Notes: a model not told the origin generated them from the sequence alone. 64,000 nt of DNA from Adenophora triphylla var. japonica (GCA_022495995.1 JAFEMH010002319.1:290586-354585), one strand, 5' to 3'. Counted from the stretch's first letter, positions 45,885 through 59,430 are shown. Made by a program: numbers and translations.

Positions 45885-46815
45885 GAAATTTCCTCCGCTA
45901 AATTCAAATTTTCGTCACTATATATAAACACCGACGGAAAAATTCCGCCGGAGGTCCGCCGCTACCAGCCCGCCGCAGCTTTCCGACGGCTCGAATTCCT
46001 CCGGTATATTTTGATTTTACCGACGGAATTAATTCCGCCGGTGTTTTTTTTACGTCAGCGACGGAAATTTCCGCCGCTAAATCAATTTAATTTAATTAAA
46101 TTTTTATTTCAGGGACGGAATATCTCGCTGCTGTAATAAAAATTAATTAAATTAAATTATTTTCAGCGTCGGAAATTTCCGTCGCTGGAATAAAAATTAA
46201 TTAAAATAAATTTATTCCAACGACGGAAATTTCCGACGCTGAAAACAAAAATTAAATTAAAATTATATTAAAATTAATTGATATAGCGGCGGAAATTTTC
46301 GTCGTTGGAATGACAATTAATTAAAATATACTCCCTCCGTCCCACTATAGTTGACACCCTTGAGGTGGGCACGGGAACTAAGAAGAAACAATTAAATAAA
46401 GAAAATGTGTGGTAGAAAATGAAGAGAGAGAATGAGTGGGATAAATAGTGGTGTTGATTGAATAAATTGAGTGGTGGAAAATGAAGAGAGGGAATTAGTG
46501 GTGGGGTCCATCTAATATAAAAATATAAAAATTAGGTTATTTTTGGAAGGTGTCAAGTGAGGTGGGACGGCCCAAAATGGAAAGAAGTGTCAAGTATAGT
46601 GGGACGGAGGGAGTATTAATTTCAGCGGCGAAAAATTCCGCGCTGAAATTAATATATTTTAATTAATTTTTATTACAGCGACGGAAATTTTCGCCGCTGA
46701 AAACAAAAAATAAATTAAAATTATATTAAAATTAATTGATATAGCGACGAAAATTTTCGTCTCTGTAATAAAAATTAATTAAAATAAATTAATTTCAGCG
46801 ACGGAAATTTCCGTC
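45885..46815. repeat. Left subterminal repeats of CACTA
   Basis: About a dozen copies of AGCGACGGAAATTTCCGTCGCT-like palindromes separated by 'aaaattaattaaaataaatt', interrupted by the Stowaway MITE. In En/Spm such motifs bind the TNPA-type protein. Confidence 0.75.
46331..46613. mobile_element. Stowaway-type MITE
   Basis: 283 bp with inverted ends CTCCCTCCGTCCCACTATAG and its complement (CTATAGTGGGACGGAGGGAG-like, reading TATAGTGGGACGGAGGGAG), flanked by TA. No coding capacity. The ends and TA duplication are diagnostic of Stowaway (Tc1/mariner-type) MITEs. It sits between two subterminal palindromes of the CACTA. Confidence 0.92.
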
Positions 46816-47075
46816 GCTGATACTGAAATAAATTTAAAAAAAAAATAATTTAAAATATCAATTATCCAAATTTTTTTGTACCTGATATAACAATTAAATT
46901 TATAAAACTAAACTATAAAACTAAAAATCAATATCAGCGTACCAAACTAAAGACTAAATATCACCGTACCAAATCGGGAGGGGGAGAGGGGGGAAGGGCT
47001 CCCGCGGGTACCAAATATCTCAAATGTTTACAAACAAGTATAAAATAGTACAAACAAGTCTAAAATAGTCCGTAA

Positions 47076-48855
47076 TCAACTCGGGGGAGGCCGGAAATTA
47101 CCCTGGTCCATACGAGCCAACAACATCGCAAATTTGGCATCAGTCTTTGCATGTCGCCGATCTGACTCCTCCTGCATCTGCACCTGAGCCGCCAAAGCCT
47201 CTGCAAGCTTTGCCCGCTCGCGTCTCTCCTCAGCCAACTCAGCCTGCAGAGTGTCGACCCTCGGATCATGATACGTGGTCGGGACAACATTTGACTGACG
47301 GCCGGTCGACATCAACGGGCATTGCCGCCCGTAATCCCCCATCCCTAACACTCGGTCTCCTCTCTTTGGATGTCCCTCAGAGGTGACCGAGCGCCAAACA
47401 TCAGGCACGAAGGGAATGGGCTGGCCGGGAGGCGTTCCTTCGGGAAGAACGGCGGCTTGATATGCACTCTGTCAAAATAAAACAAACAATTATAATCATA
47501 TACACAATGTAAGGGGCATAAATAAATTTACATATTCAAAATCAAGTCATTTAATGATAGTTTACTTACAAAGGCATTAGCAGAGCGATCGTCAACCCAT
47601 TGCGGAGGTTGATCGGGCGCTGTAGGAGTCCGAAGATGGGTGCTAGCGTAAACATCCAAAAAACTGACATTCGGTCCATGATCCCTTTCCTATAAATAAA
47701 ATAAGCGAGATTATTACTTTGAAATTGTATAAATGCAACATTTAAACTGATTTAAAAGCATGCATACACTACATTTACACTAAAATCATGGATTTCATAG
47801 CATCAACATGGCTCCCAGCTAACATACGTACATAAACCTATTTAAAAGCATGCATACACTACTACATTTAAACTAACATACATACCATGCGGTAGTGATG
47901 CTCGCCGACCGGGATCGTCCCCATGGTATGCTTCGTCGCCGACCCCGAGGAGCCTGCTCTATTTGCCTTTGCCTGTTCGGAAATAGCCTTCGCCGCATCC
48001 GACCCCCAATATTCGCAAAATTGAAGAAACACCTCCTCGGTCATCCAAGGTGGTCTCAAGGGCTGTTGGTTCGCCTCGAGCCGCTTAGTATAACATTGTT
48101 TCTTCGTGTTACCTATAAAAAATTATGAATATCTCGTAAACATATAATGATGACATTATAAAATTAAAAGAGTATAATCATTGTTAATTAAACTAATTAA
48201 GGATAGATAAATATGTTACCAATATGATCCTTAAATAGCTTATGAGCCTGTATATCGAAAACAAATCTAGCCGTCGCCTCGTCGATTTCCGGCGCCCAAC
48301 AATATTTCCCCTACAACATATAATGATAACATTACAAAACTAAAAGAGTATAATCATTATTAATTATAACATTTTAATAACAAACTAACATTTAAGTTTT
48401 AAATAAAAATCATTAACACATTACCTTAAACTCCTCCCACGCATCCTCCTTCTGCCCCTGTGGCAATGATTTCCAGTTGGGCCAAAACTCTGTAATGAGC
48501 CTAGACCGCCAATACTGCCCGATCTTAGTCCCTGGGGTAGGATATCCACCTACAAACCTGCCAAGTATATTTATACAATAACATTTTAACTTAAATAATG
48601 AATTATATATAAAACAAAAAGGAACCAACTTATATCAAATTAATGAAGAGTTACTTACTGGTCATAAAGTGACGATATCCGGACAAATATCCTCCCTCGT
48701 AATCGATGAGCATGAGTATCGGCCCCAGAGGTGGAGCTTGTACTACTGCGTGTAGGGTCGACATCGGCATCATCAGTACTAGATCGGGACGGTTGCGCCC
48801 CAGTAATAGATGTGTAGATGGGCCGTGTCTTCCTACCCTTTTTACTAGAACTCAT
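47076..48855 (-). pseudogene. CACTA TNPA-like / Transposase_24 gene
   Basis: Exon-like pieces on the minus strand. 48655-48855: MSSSKKGRKTRPIYTSITG, Ser/Thr-rich start. 48413-48560: IGQYWRSRLITEFWPNWKSL and AWEEFKV, a pattern of the plant Transposase_24 (Ptta/En/Spm) family. About 48240-48310 and 47868-48059: MTEEVFLQFCEYWGSDAAKA. 47076-47408: TYHDPRVDTLQAELAEERRER, a coiled coil, then a C-end FAMLLARMDQGNF. Pieces are separated by AT-rich gaps that look like introns. Family membership is by motif recognition. In En/Spm the second gene (TNPA) binds the subterminal repeats; that role is inferred here. Confidence 0.6.
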
Positions 48856-48899
48856 ATCTGTATTACAGTAAAAATATTAAAATATACAACTTTAACAAT

Positions 48900-49345
48900 A
48901 GGAATAATATATTCATAATACATATAAAACTTTAAAGTTCTAATAATCTAAAGCATTCACAATACATATAAAACTTTAAACTATTAATAATATAAAGCAT
49001 TCACAATACATATAAAACTTTAAAGTTCTAATAATCTAAAGCATTCACAATACATATAAAACTTTAAACTATTAATAATAATCTAAATCATTCACAATAC
49101 ATATAAAACTTTAAAGTTCTAATAATCTAAAGCATTCACAATACATATAAAACTTTAAACTATTAATAATCTAAAGCATTCACAATACATATAAAACTTT
49201 AAAGTTCTAATAATCTAAAGCATTCACAATACATATAAAACTTTAAACTATTATTAATCTAAAGCATTCACAATACATATAAAACTTTAAAGTTCTAATA
49301 ATCTAAAGCATTCACAATACATATAAAACTTTAAACTATTATTAA
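48900..49345. repeat. ~43-bp tandem repeat between the two CACTA genes
   Basis: About ten units of 'aatctaaagcattcacaatacatataaaactttaaa', with two alternating linkers ('gttctaat' and 'ctattaat'), giving a higher-order dimer of ~86 bp. It lies just upstream of the TNPA-like gene and past the 3' end of TNP2. Confidence 0.85.
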
Positions 49346-52300
49346 TCTTCATCCCCATCATCATCACTGGACTCTGAATTACTACAAAACTCGAGTTCTT
49401 CATCTTCGTCTTCGGACTCTGATGAATCAAACTCAGGTTCCTCTTCCTCTTCCTCTTCCTCTTCCTCTTCCTCTTCCTCTTCCTCTGATTCATCAATATC
49501 AATGTGCGCGAGATGACCTGAACGAGGCGGAGGAGGTGGCAAATTCACTGGTAAGAAATCCTCCTCGGGTTCATCAACATTTTGAGGAATATGAGTGACA
49601 TCATCTAATGGATGATTAGCTGATGAAATGTTAGGTGGCACTGGCATTTCATCCTCTTGATAGGGTGTTTCTAATGACGACTCTGTAGTTGTCGACGAGG
49701 GTAGGTTGTCAATCATGCTCCTAGCCTTGGTCATCCAGACAGCCCACCATCCGTCGGGTCGTGGACGAGGGTAGGGAGTCATGTATACCTGTTGTGCTTG
49801 AGATGCTAAGATGAAGACGTCGTCGCCATTATGTCTGGACGAGTCCTTTACATCGACGAGGTCAAATATGGTGTGTTTCTTAACACCTCGCACAAAGATC
49901 TCGCCAATCACAATTGAACAAGACAACATTGTTTCTACCCAAATACTCCACCTCGACTACTTCTTTCAGACGCCATAATAATCAAGGTTTCCTTTAAGCT
50001 TCACACCGCTATTCCACGTTAATTTAGAGCCTCCATAAGCTTTGGTATGAAACACATAGCCATTCACGAAATAACCGTTGTATAAATGAACGTTCAAGTA
50101 CGGAGTTGATGCTAAATGTCTTAACCTCGCAGCTTTGGCATCACCCGGATGTTCAGCTACCTATAAGGCAATTTGTAACCAATTTAATACAATTTTAAGA
50201 TTGAATGTTTAAAAAAGTGTATAGAATAAATTTGAATGAAACGAAATATTTACATATTTCCTTAGCCAGTTTGGAAATTCTCTGTCTGTCCTAGTTGCGA
50301 TGAGTTCTGGAGATAAATCCTGAGCTAAATCTTCAAACATTCTGCAATAGGGTTAAACAAGGCATTTCATATGCAGGTAATTAAACATGCATAATTTAAT
50401 CGACGAGGCGTAAACATAACATCAATGACTTACTTGATATATTCCCCAACCTCGTCACAGTTAAGAAGAACATACGTTTTGACCGCGGCAAACTCTTTAG
50501 CGGTTAACGTACGCGTACCAACCCGTTTGCCGAGGAACCGACCAGGGGATGAAAATACAGAGATGTTTCCCTTAGACGGACAACCACCATCGTAATTGCG
50601 GCCAACCCTAGTCAATCTCGTATCAACATCAGGAGGAAAATATGTTCCGACAAAGGCAACAATCTCATCTATAATAACAAATTTCTGAAATTGAGGCCTC
50701 GACCATGGCCCTATTGCTCATCTTCCTTTTCAATTGGCCTAGATACCTAAAATTCATTCGTAGATTAAAACATAAATAATGTTAAAGAAGGTATATTGTT
50801 AACGCTCAAATTATTTAGAAATAGAATAAATTCAATTACCTCTCAAATGGATACATCCATCTGTATTGACTGGACCACCGACTCTAGCTTCGTATGCCAA
50901 GTGGACCGATAAATGCTCCATAGAATCAAAGAATGAAGGAGGAAATATCTTCTCAAGTTTGCACAAAGTCACTACGATGCTCTCCTCAAGCTTTTTCATG
51001 TGATCAACACGCAGTGTGGTCGATGTTAACGCTCGGAAAAACTCACTTAACTCGTTAACGCCACCCGCATATTGTCGTGCAAGAGACCCCGAGAGCAATC
51101 GAAAGTAGCCTATCCAGAAAACGTGGCAATCGTGACTCTTCAAACCCCGCACTTTCCCCTCCTCTACATTGACACAGCTACCAATGTTAGACGCGTAACC
51201 ATCCGGGAAGCCTTAAATCCTTGAGCCATTTCAGAGGAGGAGTTTCTTTTCCTTTGTAAGCACGTATTGAGCCATCGGTCTAACCGGTTTACCATTGACG
51301 TGTACCAAGTCTAAGGCCGGCCGCTACGTATTTCCTTAAGGTCCATTCGAGCTTTTTCGTTGTCTTTAGTTGTTGCCTTGAAATCCATCAACGTGTTAAA
51401 AACATTATCGAATACATTCTTCTCAATGTGCATCACGTCAAGGTTATGTCGAATGAGATTTGTTTTCCAAGCATGGCAATCCCAAAATATACTCCTCTTG
51501 ATCCAAGCATGGGTAGTCCCAAACCCTTGTATTTTGGTCTTCGAAAACTTTTTCCCCACCGAGGATCGGGCAATCTAGATACCTCCTCTCATAGACCGTG
51601 TCACCACCGAAACGAATCGGGGCCTCATCATGGTCAATCTTGTTCTTTTTAAACGCATTCTTCCGGGTCCCGAATGGGTGGTCCTCCGGAAGAAATTGTC
51701 TATGGCAATCGAACCAACATGGTTTTCCGCAGTGCGTGAGCGTGAAAGACTTTGTGTCACTCATACAATACGGACAAAGCCAACTTCCCGTGGGTGCTCC
51801 AACCCGATAACATCCCATATGCAGGGAAGTCATTAATCGTCCACATCAACGCAGCCTTCATGCCGAAATTCTCTCGCTTGAAAGCATCCCACATTTCGAC
51901 CCCATCCTCCCAAAGCCGCTTCAATTGGCCCATCAAAGGTCGGAGATAGACGTCAATGTTCCTCCTGTGGCTATTTGGGGCCGGGATGAATAACGACAAG
52001 AACATGTAGGGATCACTCATACACAACTGTGGCGGAAGATTGTAGACAGTGGCTATAACCGGCCAACAAGAGTAAGATTTTGCCTCAGACCAAACGGATT
52101 GAAACCATCAGAGCGTATGCATAACCGTATATTTCTTGCTTCGTACGCAAAGTCGATAAGTCTCATCAAAGTGTTTCCATGCCTCCCCATCACCGGGATG
52201 AATCAACACACCCTCTTCACGCAAACTTTCCTTATGCCAACGCATTGCCTCTCGTAGTAGATTTAGACGCGTAGAGGCGTTGCAGCCTTGGAATCAACGG

Positions 52301-53128
52301 CATGTAACGCAACCGCTTATGTGGTTTGTTTTTCTTGTGTTTTGAACTCCCCTCCGATTTGGCTTATATCTACTTTGTCCGCAAATTGAACACTCGTCTT
52401 CTCGTGAATCTTCCTTGTAGAATAGCATGCTATCATTCTTACACGCATCAATCTTTTCATAACATAGCCCAATCGCCCAACCAACTTCTTTTGTCTCATA
52501 AAAGTTTGTAACCATCTTATTCTCTTTCGGCAACATCCGCTTAATTGCTTTCATGATACGATTATGCTGCATCGGCTAATATTGCACCGCCTTTATGTTA
52601 AGGAGCTCACCACGCCTCCAACACACCGATCTCGCAACCTCGGATAGACCTTCTCTTTGCAGAGTCCATAGCATCAATAAATTTCTTGGCTGTAGGGGTT
52701 GGTTCTTGCTGTTGGTTCTCTGACCAATCGAATTCAGGTGCGGCTGCATCCCTAACCATATCTTCCATATTCAAAGGTGGTTCTTCATTGTCCTGAATAA
52801 TAGGTTCGGGTTCGGGAGGTACATGAATATTCCCGGGGGGATTATTCGCAACATTTGTGCGCAATCTCATTTGCTCACCATGACGAGTCCACCGTTTGTA
52901 CCCAACTTCAAACCCGTTACGCAAAAGATGTTTCTGAGTATCGATCAAGCTTAGATACTTGACATTACAACAGATGGTGCATGGACACCTAATCTTACCC
53001 TCATCATTCATGTGACTGGTTTTATTTGATTCAGCAAATTCAATAAACCCCTTCAACCCTCTTATAAACTCGTGGATTGATACTGCAATGATTCGGCAAC
53101 TTCCGCTTGTACATCCAACTACGATCAT
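49342..53128 (-). pseudogene. CACTA TNP2-like transposase (TNPD)
   Basis: Minus strand, N to C: 52607-53128 transposase-associated zinc domain (IRCPCTICCN, HLLRNGFEVGYKRWTRHGE); 52294-52572 (VTNFYETKEVGWAIGLCYEK, IDACKNDSMLFYKE, CSICGQSRY); 51757-52026 (PYMFLSLFIPAPNS, IDVYLRPLMGQLKRLWEDGV, TINDFPAYGMLSGWSTHG); 51444-51833; 51311-51559 (RHNLDVMHIEKNVFDNVF); 50832-51152 (GLKSHDCHVFW, LEKIFPPSFFDSMEHLSVHL); 50430-50615; 49342-49929 (DVFILASQAQQVYM, then a poly-Glu stretch from a TTCCTC microsatellite at 49440-49486). These are ordered TNP2 and DUF4218/DUF4216 signatures. Some gaps are introns; stops and frameshifts inside conserved blocks (51500-52600) suggest a defective copy or sequence errors. 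Confidence 0.85.
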
Positions 53129-53379
53129 CGTTAACAGACATCACTCCTGCATTGCAATCCATATATTATACGTACACTCAATTTAATCGACGGATGAAAC
53201 AAAATTGGGATGTTAATAATTATTTGATTTCCTTATATATTAACAAAGCTTAGAAGTAATTAACGTATTATCATTCCCTAAATTTGAATTACAAACTTAA
53301 AAGCAACACGTATCTTCTTAAAATAAATTTAAAGCTTCTAACTCATATTTAACAATATATTAACAGATCTTCTTAAAGT

Positions 53380-54884
53380 GTCTAGGAACTCGTTCCCGTT
53401 CCCGCTCCCGAACTCGAATCTCTACTCTTCCTCCGCCTCGGTCCCCGGGAGGTCTTTGGTCTAGGTATGTCGAAAAGTCGGGCTCGACCTCGTCCCGGCT
53501 CGTGTATCGTGTGAGCCGGTGGATCAATCGCCTGGTAGCTCTCGCACTACTCTTTCCGCCTCAAGGCCTCCCCGCGAGCTATCACTTCGGGATCATTTCT
53601 CAAAGCAGCCTCTCCGAAGCTCCCGTCTCTCATAATCTCGCCGCAATGTCGCCAAGTGATTTCATCGTGGTTGCTCTTGGCCTCTATGTCTCTTAATGTC
53701 CTACTGGAAGAATAGTCTCGCCCCAAAATACTCTCGACGTCGAGCCTCTATCATCACCGTACAGACCTTGCCGCTCCTCGTACCATATCGTATACTCGGT
53801 GGTCGAAATGTGCTACCTCTAGTCCGACTGAGTAGTGGTCGTATCCAAGAAAGCCCTCTAGAAATGCTCGCCAAAGAAATGTGTAGTCCGAGGCCTACCA
53901 TAATCATCGGCATGGTATTAGTCGTCAACCGCTCTCTCAAAGTCCGAATGGTCCGTCGCGGGTATCCGTACTGCTCGCTCACTAGAGATGGAATGCAAAA
54001 GGATGATACATGTAGTCCCGAAAGTCGGACAATCACCGACTTGTCCCGAATATCTCTCATAGTCTGCAATCCCCATGCCGGAATCCAATAGTACAGTTTG
54101 CGGTCTCATATCGGCCAAGGCCAACCTCCTATGCCAACTCTCGCAGCGGCATCCCTCAATATCCCGCGCCGTCTGGTCACCCAAGGTAATGCCGCCCCCT
54201 CCGGGCAAAGGGGCGAGATCAAGCGCAATCTCTCATACACCCACAATGATAGTAACTGGGCCGCTCGAACCTACGTACTCGGATCCTCCGGCTAATCTAT
54301 CAATGCCGTGGTATGTCTCCGCTAGCAACAAAGTGGAATGATGTCCATCGCTCCCGTCCGTATTGAATATGCCGGATGTCAACTCCTCGATCACCTCTCG
54401 CCCGCTCGATGATCTCTAACAGAGCCGGACACACTCCGACGTAGCCGCAGTAAGTAGTGCGCGTACGTAATGAGCAACATGAATATATCTAAGGAAGTGG
54501 ATAGATCAAATGCCCGGGGCCGGTCCGACTCAATCTCGGCTATATGAGTCAAGTCTATGAATCTATCGTCAACGACAATGCCCGATACCCAGCCCGCCGA
54601 TAATCCCAAGAATTCGTATAGTTGCTCCGTAATCGATCGTCTCGTCTCGAGGAAATGCCACAGCCCTCGACTCACCCACACCCGCCGTTGCTCGAAAATC
54701 CTCCATCGTTGGCATCGATCGTTGTACGATAGGGTGAACACATGTCGCTCCGAATCCCAAAAGCACGAAGCAGCCTGAGCGCATCCCAATCAATCTTCCA
54801 ATCTTTTAGAGACTCGATGCATGGCATGCTATACCTCCCGTCAATAAGTTTCCTGTTGTTTTTGGTGAAAGCGCGAGAGTTCAA
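53380..54884 (-). pseudogene. Broken ORF resembling the plant mobile domain
   Basis: Open pieces in alternating frames: 54672-54884 (LKDWKIDWDALRLLRAFGIR), 54391-54789 (FWDSERHVFTLSYNDR; LYEFLGLSAGWVSGIVVDDR; FIDLTHIAEIESDRPRAFDL; LDIFMLLITYAHYLL), 53918-54208, 53701-54069. The sequence 'W-x-hydrophobic-ERHVFTL', followed in another frame by MPTMEDF, recalls 'THTFHLP...TLEDV' of the plant mobile domain (PF10536), which is known in plant transposons. The C-terminal end (53380-53480) is Arg/Ser-rich. GC is higher than around it. Without a search this identification is tentative. Confidence 0.4.
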
Positions 54885-54989
54885 GAATGTCTTGTTGAAA
54901 TTGATACTCTCGAAACAATTTCTCCATTATAATGCTCCATGCCGCCTTAAATTGGGGTCAGCCGGGATTTTTTACCTATTAATATTGTG

Positions 54990-55350
54990 AATAATTGTAA
55001 ATTGTTAATATTTAAAATTAGGTTTAGAATTGGGGTTGGCTTCTTAGTATCAACAAATCTTGAGCTCTAGTTCAAACTAAACTAAAGGATAATGGTGTCC
55101 CTACCTAACCACCTACTCTATCCTTTAAGTGCCTCGTTTTGATAAACCTATCCCATCCCGAAATGCACGATTATATGAAATGCAAATATCACTTTATCTA
55201 CTTGCTTTATAATCGAAAATAAAGAAATTTCGACTTTTGGATAGACCTAAATTATTACTATTGTGAATAATTTTAAATATTAATATTTAATTATTTGTTG
55301 TAAAATATATAATTTTACAATGATGAATTAAATTAACATTTATAAACAAA
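54990..55350. other. Non-coding part of CACTA
   Basis: AT-rich stretch with no gene recognised, between the mobile-domain-like ORF and the fold-back. Confidence 0.4.
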
Positions 55351-55947
55351 ATGAGAGTCGTTCTCATCCACAACTATCAAAACCCTATCTCATCTTAGAC
55401 CAAGAAAGACAGAGCAAACAAGTTCTCGACTGTTTAAGCAAAGAATTTTCTGTTTAATAAAAATTTTGTCCAGTTTCACTGTCCTCCTCTCTAAGGATCT
55501 CAAACATAACAGCCATGTTTGTGACAAAGGTGCACTCTTTACTCTTCATCAGGTGTTATACGGCTGCACATGCGGTTAAACCGTGAGATTGAGGGCAACA
55601 CCGCCGCCTTTCAAGCTCATGAGAAGATTCTGCAATCAGGATCTTGAGTAAATGGAAGGTGGAGATTGAAAAAATTGGAGGAAAATTCTGTTTTCTCTTC
55701 ACTGGTGTTATACTGTTACCTTTGTTTTTACTTGTGACCGTATAACACCAGTGAAGAGTAAAACAGGCACTGTCACAAACATGGCTGTGATGTTTGAGAT
55801 CCTTAGAGAGAAAAGGACAAATAAACTTGAAAACTCTTATTAAACAGAAAATCCTTTGCTCTCAAACAAATAGAGAACTTATTTGCTCTATCTTTCTTGA
55901 TCAAAGATGGACGGATTTTGATAGTTGTGGGTGAGAAAGGCTCTCAT
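55351..55947. repeat. Long fold-back (inverted duplication) in CACTA
   Basis: Arms about 55351-55567 and 55736-55947 are imperfect reverse complements: ATGAGAG...TCCACAACTATCAAAA pairs with TTTTGATAGTTGTGGGTGAG...CTCTCAT at the outer ends, and GGTGTTATACGG with CCGTATAACACC inside, around a ~170-bp loop. The right arm contains a coding-like stretch (ACAAACATGGCTGTGATG) also present inverted in the left arm. No ORF spans it. Confidence 0.75.
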
Positions 55948-57340
55948 CTTATTTATATTTTAAGATGTTAACCACCAACCACAATACCCTAAGGTGCATC
56001 TAGGGTGCCAGGATTGATATCAGGCGCTCAAACGTAGGCGATATACATCACCGTCCGCGATGCCGTCAATCGCCCCAAAATGGGATCTAGAACCACTAAG
56101 GTAGTGTGCAGTTGAATATGTTACATTATTGAGACATTCACCCCCCTTCCTCCCCCTTTGACTTTAAAAGACTTGAAAATTAGATATTTAGTAACTTATC
56201 TAATTGTTGCATATGTAACATGTTATGTTTACTAAATATGTAACATGTTATGTTTACTAAATATAACATGTTACATATTTGATTATGAGTACGATTATTT
56301 ATCATTTTCTTTATAGTGGCATATGTTTTCTTCTATTCGTTAATATTACTAACATATCGTTTTCTTTTTGTCTTTTCTGATTCGGTATAACTAAATTGAT
56401 TATTACCACCATTTAGATTAAGCATTATTCGTTTTTTCTTTAGCTCTTTATCAATTATTTTTGTGATTTTCATAGATACTCTTTAAATGATAAACTATAA
56501 TTTCAAAATCCCTTCCAAAGATTATAACTTTCTAAAGCAAGCACGCCACATTAGCTGACTCTAGAGTCTAGATTCAACTTACAGTTACATAAACCAGAGA
56601 GAAGATTTACATACACAACTTCAAACTAATTAAAATGTGATAAATAGTGACAGATCCCATACACATGTGGAGTGAAATGCAATAGCACACAAAGAAATAG
56701 TTTCATTGCTTGAAAAACAAATCCATATGATGATTTTAATTTTCAAAGCAATCGGGTTTATCATTCGGACTGGTTTCTAGTAATACTGGGAACTAGAAAA
56801 CGCACATATTATAACACTTTGGGCACGCTCTCTACAATACCTCCTAACACCATATCCAACTCTCTTGATTATAAAACCTAGTGAAATTGATCACTTTGTG
56901 GAACCCTTGCTTCAACTAGCATAACTTTATCAAGACTAGTATTCCTACAGAAAGTTGCATTTCATATATTCTGCTTTACAAGTACCGTCAACTTTAAACT
57001 TTTCCAGCTCAAGGCTTCACCCAATTTTCTTGTGATTACAAGCTTGCAAAAACACATTCAAGGAATTATGAGAATGGAACAAATAATGTGATGACAGAGT
57101 TGGTGCACTTAAATTCCTATCCAACACATTTATCACTGAACATAAATGTAGCCTTCCGATAAGACAACCAAATTCGGAAAATAACATATAATATAAAAAT
57201 CGGTCAATCCCGATAATGAAATGCTCAAAATGCAAAGGGAGGATTTTGAATTTCACTCCAATAATTCCATGGTCCTCGAGCTACCAGGATCGCCCAATAG
57301 ACCCAACACTACCCGAATGAACCCTAATTCCACTTCCAAA
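55948..57340. other. Non-coding part of CACTA
   Basis: AT-rich, no domain recognised; a few short ORFs are not convincing. It may hold introns of a minus-strand transcript starting near 57700. Confidence 0.4.
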
Positions 57341-57347
57341 ACCAAAA

Positions 57348-57696
57348 TCAGAAAAATTTAACACAGCAAACAAGTTCGTATCTACGTATTTGAAAGAAAT
57401 CGAAGCATTTACCTTGATTAGAGCAAAGAGAGAGAAACACGGTGGAAACAGAGGACGCCGGAGCGGAGCGAGACGAGTGGCGGGCGGCAGCAGACTGAGA
57501 CGCGGGAGAGGGTGGACGGACGGCGAAGCTTAAAGGCGGCGCTGAGAGGTGACTGGCCATGAGCAGCGAGAGCGAGGGAAGAGAGAGAGAGACGAGATCG
57601 CGGTAGAGAGAGATAGCGGGAAGAGAGAGAGAGGGAAATAATGGCGTGAATCGATTTCGTAATCCCAAAATCGCAGTATTTATAATTACTTTGCAT
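57348..57696 (-). other. GA/CT-rich 5' exon-like segment near CACTA right end
   Basis: On the minus strand it starts beside a subterminal repeat block, contains CTCTCTCT microsatellites and a 106-codon frame (57348-57668, LSLPSLSLLMASHLSAPPLSF, then Ala/Ser/Pro-rich). This resembles the 5' leader and first exon of a plant gene, possibly the transcription start of the transposon genes or a captured exon. No family recognised. Confidence 0.35.
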
Positions 57697-57699
57697 GAC

Positions 57700-57905
57700 C
57701 GGAATATTCTCCGCGCTAAATATTAATTATAGCGGCAGAATTTAAATTCCGACGCTGTAATTAATATTTAGCGGCGGAATATTCCGTCGCTGATAAATCT
57801 GATGCTAACCTTTACGTTCACATGGATCGATGACGTGGCATGTACACCGACGGAAATTTTCGTCGCTGTTTTAATTAACCCAGCGACGGAAATTTTCGCC
57901 GCTAT
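57700..57905. repeat. Inner block of CACTA subterminal repeats
   Basis: Several GCGGCGGAATATTCCGTCGCTG and GACGGAAATTTTCGTCGC motifs, the same family as at both ends. Separated from the right terminal block (60045-60690) by the telomere-like tract. Confidence 0.7.
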
Positions 57906-58149
57906 AATTAATAAATATCATTGTTTTTATTATATATAACATGAAAATTATTTTAAATTACTCTCAAAAAATAAATATGAGTCAATAAATATTATTTTTG
58001 AAAAAATAAATAAATCATAAATATTAATTAATTTTAATTTAATAAATATCATTATTTTTAATTATATAAAATATGAAAATTATTTTAAATTACTCTCAAA
58101 AAAATAAATATGAGTCAATAAATATTATTTTTGAAAAAATAAATAAATC

Positions 58150-59430
58150 ATAAACCCTAAACCCTAAACCCTATACCCTATACCTTATACCCTATACCCT
58201 ATACACTATACCCTATACCCTATACCCTATACACTATACATTATACACTATACCCTATACCCTATACCCTATACACTATACCCTATACCCAATACCCTAT
58301 ACCCTATACCCTATACCCTATACAATATACCCTATACCATATACCCTATACACTATACCCTATACCCTATACACTATACCCTATACACTATACCCTATAC
58401 CCTATACCCTATACCCTATACAATATACCCTATACACTATACCCTATACCATATACACTATACCCTATACCCTATACACTATACACTATACACTATACCC
58501 TATACCATATACCATATACACTATACCCTATACCCTAACCCCTATACCCTATACACTATACCCTATACCCTATACCCTATACCCTATACCTTATACCCTA
58601 TACCATATACCCTATACCCTATAGCCTATACCCTATATCCTATACACTATACCATATACCCTAACCCCTAACCCCTATACCATATACCCTATATCCTATA
58701 CCCTATACACTATACCCTATACCCTATACACTATACCCTATACCCTATACCCTATACCCTATACACTATACACTATACACTATCACTATACCCTATACCC
58801 TATACCCTATACACTATACCTTATACCCTATACCCTATACCCTATACCCTATACCCTATACCCTATACCCTATACCCTATACCTTATACCCTATATACTA
58901 TACCTTATACACTATACCCTATACACTATACCCTATATCCTATACACTATACCCTATACCCTATACCTCTATACACTATACCCTCTATACCCTATACCAT
59001 CTATACATCTATACACTATACACTATACCCTCATACCACTATACCCCAGTACCCTATACACTATACCCTATACCCTAACCCCTATACCCTATACACTATA
59101 CCCTATACCCTATACCCTATACCTATACACTATACCACATATACCCTATACCCTATACTCTATACCCTATACCCTATATCACTATACTATATACCCTATC
59201 ACACTATACGCTTCCTTATATTTACCCTGACCCTAATTCACTCATACTCCCATTACCACTATACACTAATACCCTATATTACCTATACCCTATACACTAT
59301 ATCACTATACACTATACACTATACCTTATACCCTATGCCCTATGCCCTATATAATATATTATACCCAATTCCTTTACCACAACTATGCCCCTAACCCACG
59401 CATCATTTATACCCTATACCACTATACTAC
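58150..59430. repeat. Telomere-like minisatellite (CCCTATA)n
   Basis: Begins with three perfect plant telomere units CCCTAAA, then ~1.2 kb of CCCTATA and CACTATA units with scattered variants, increasingly degenerate rightward. It lies within the CACTA. Confidence 0.9.

Noticed and set aside
51360..51836. Several plus-strand ORFs opposite the TNP2 gene
   Set aside because: Reverse shadows of conserved TNP2 blocks on the minus strand.
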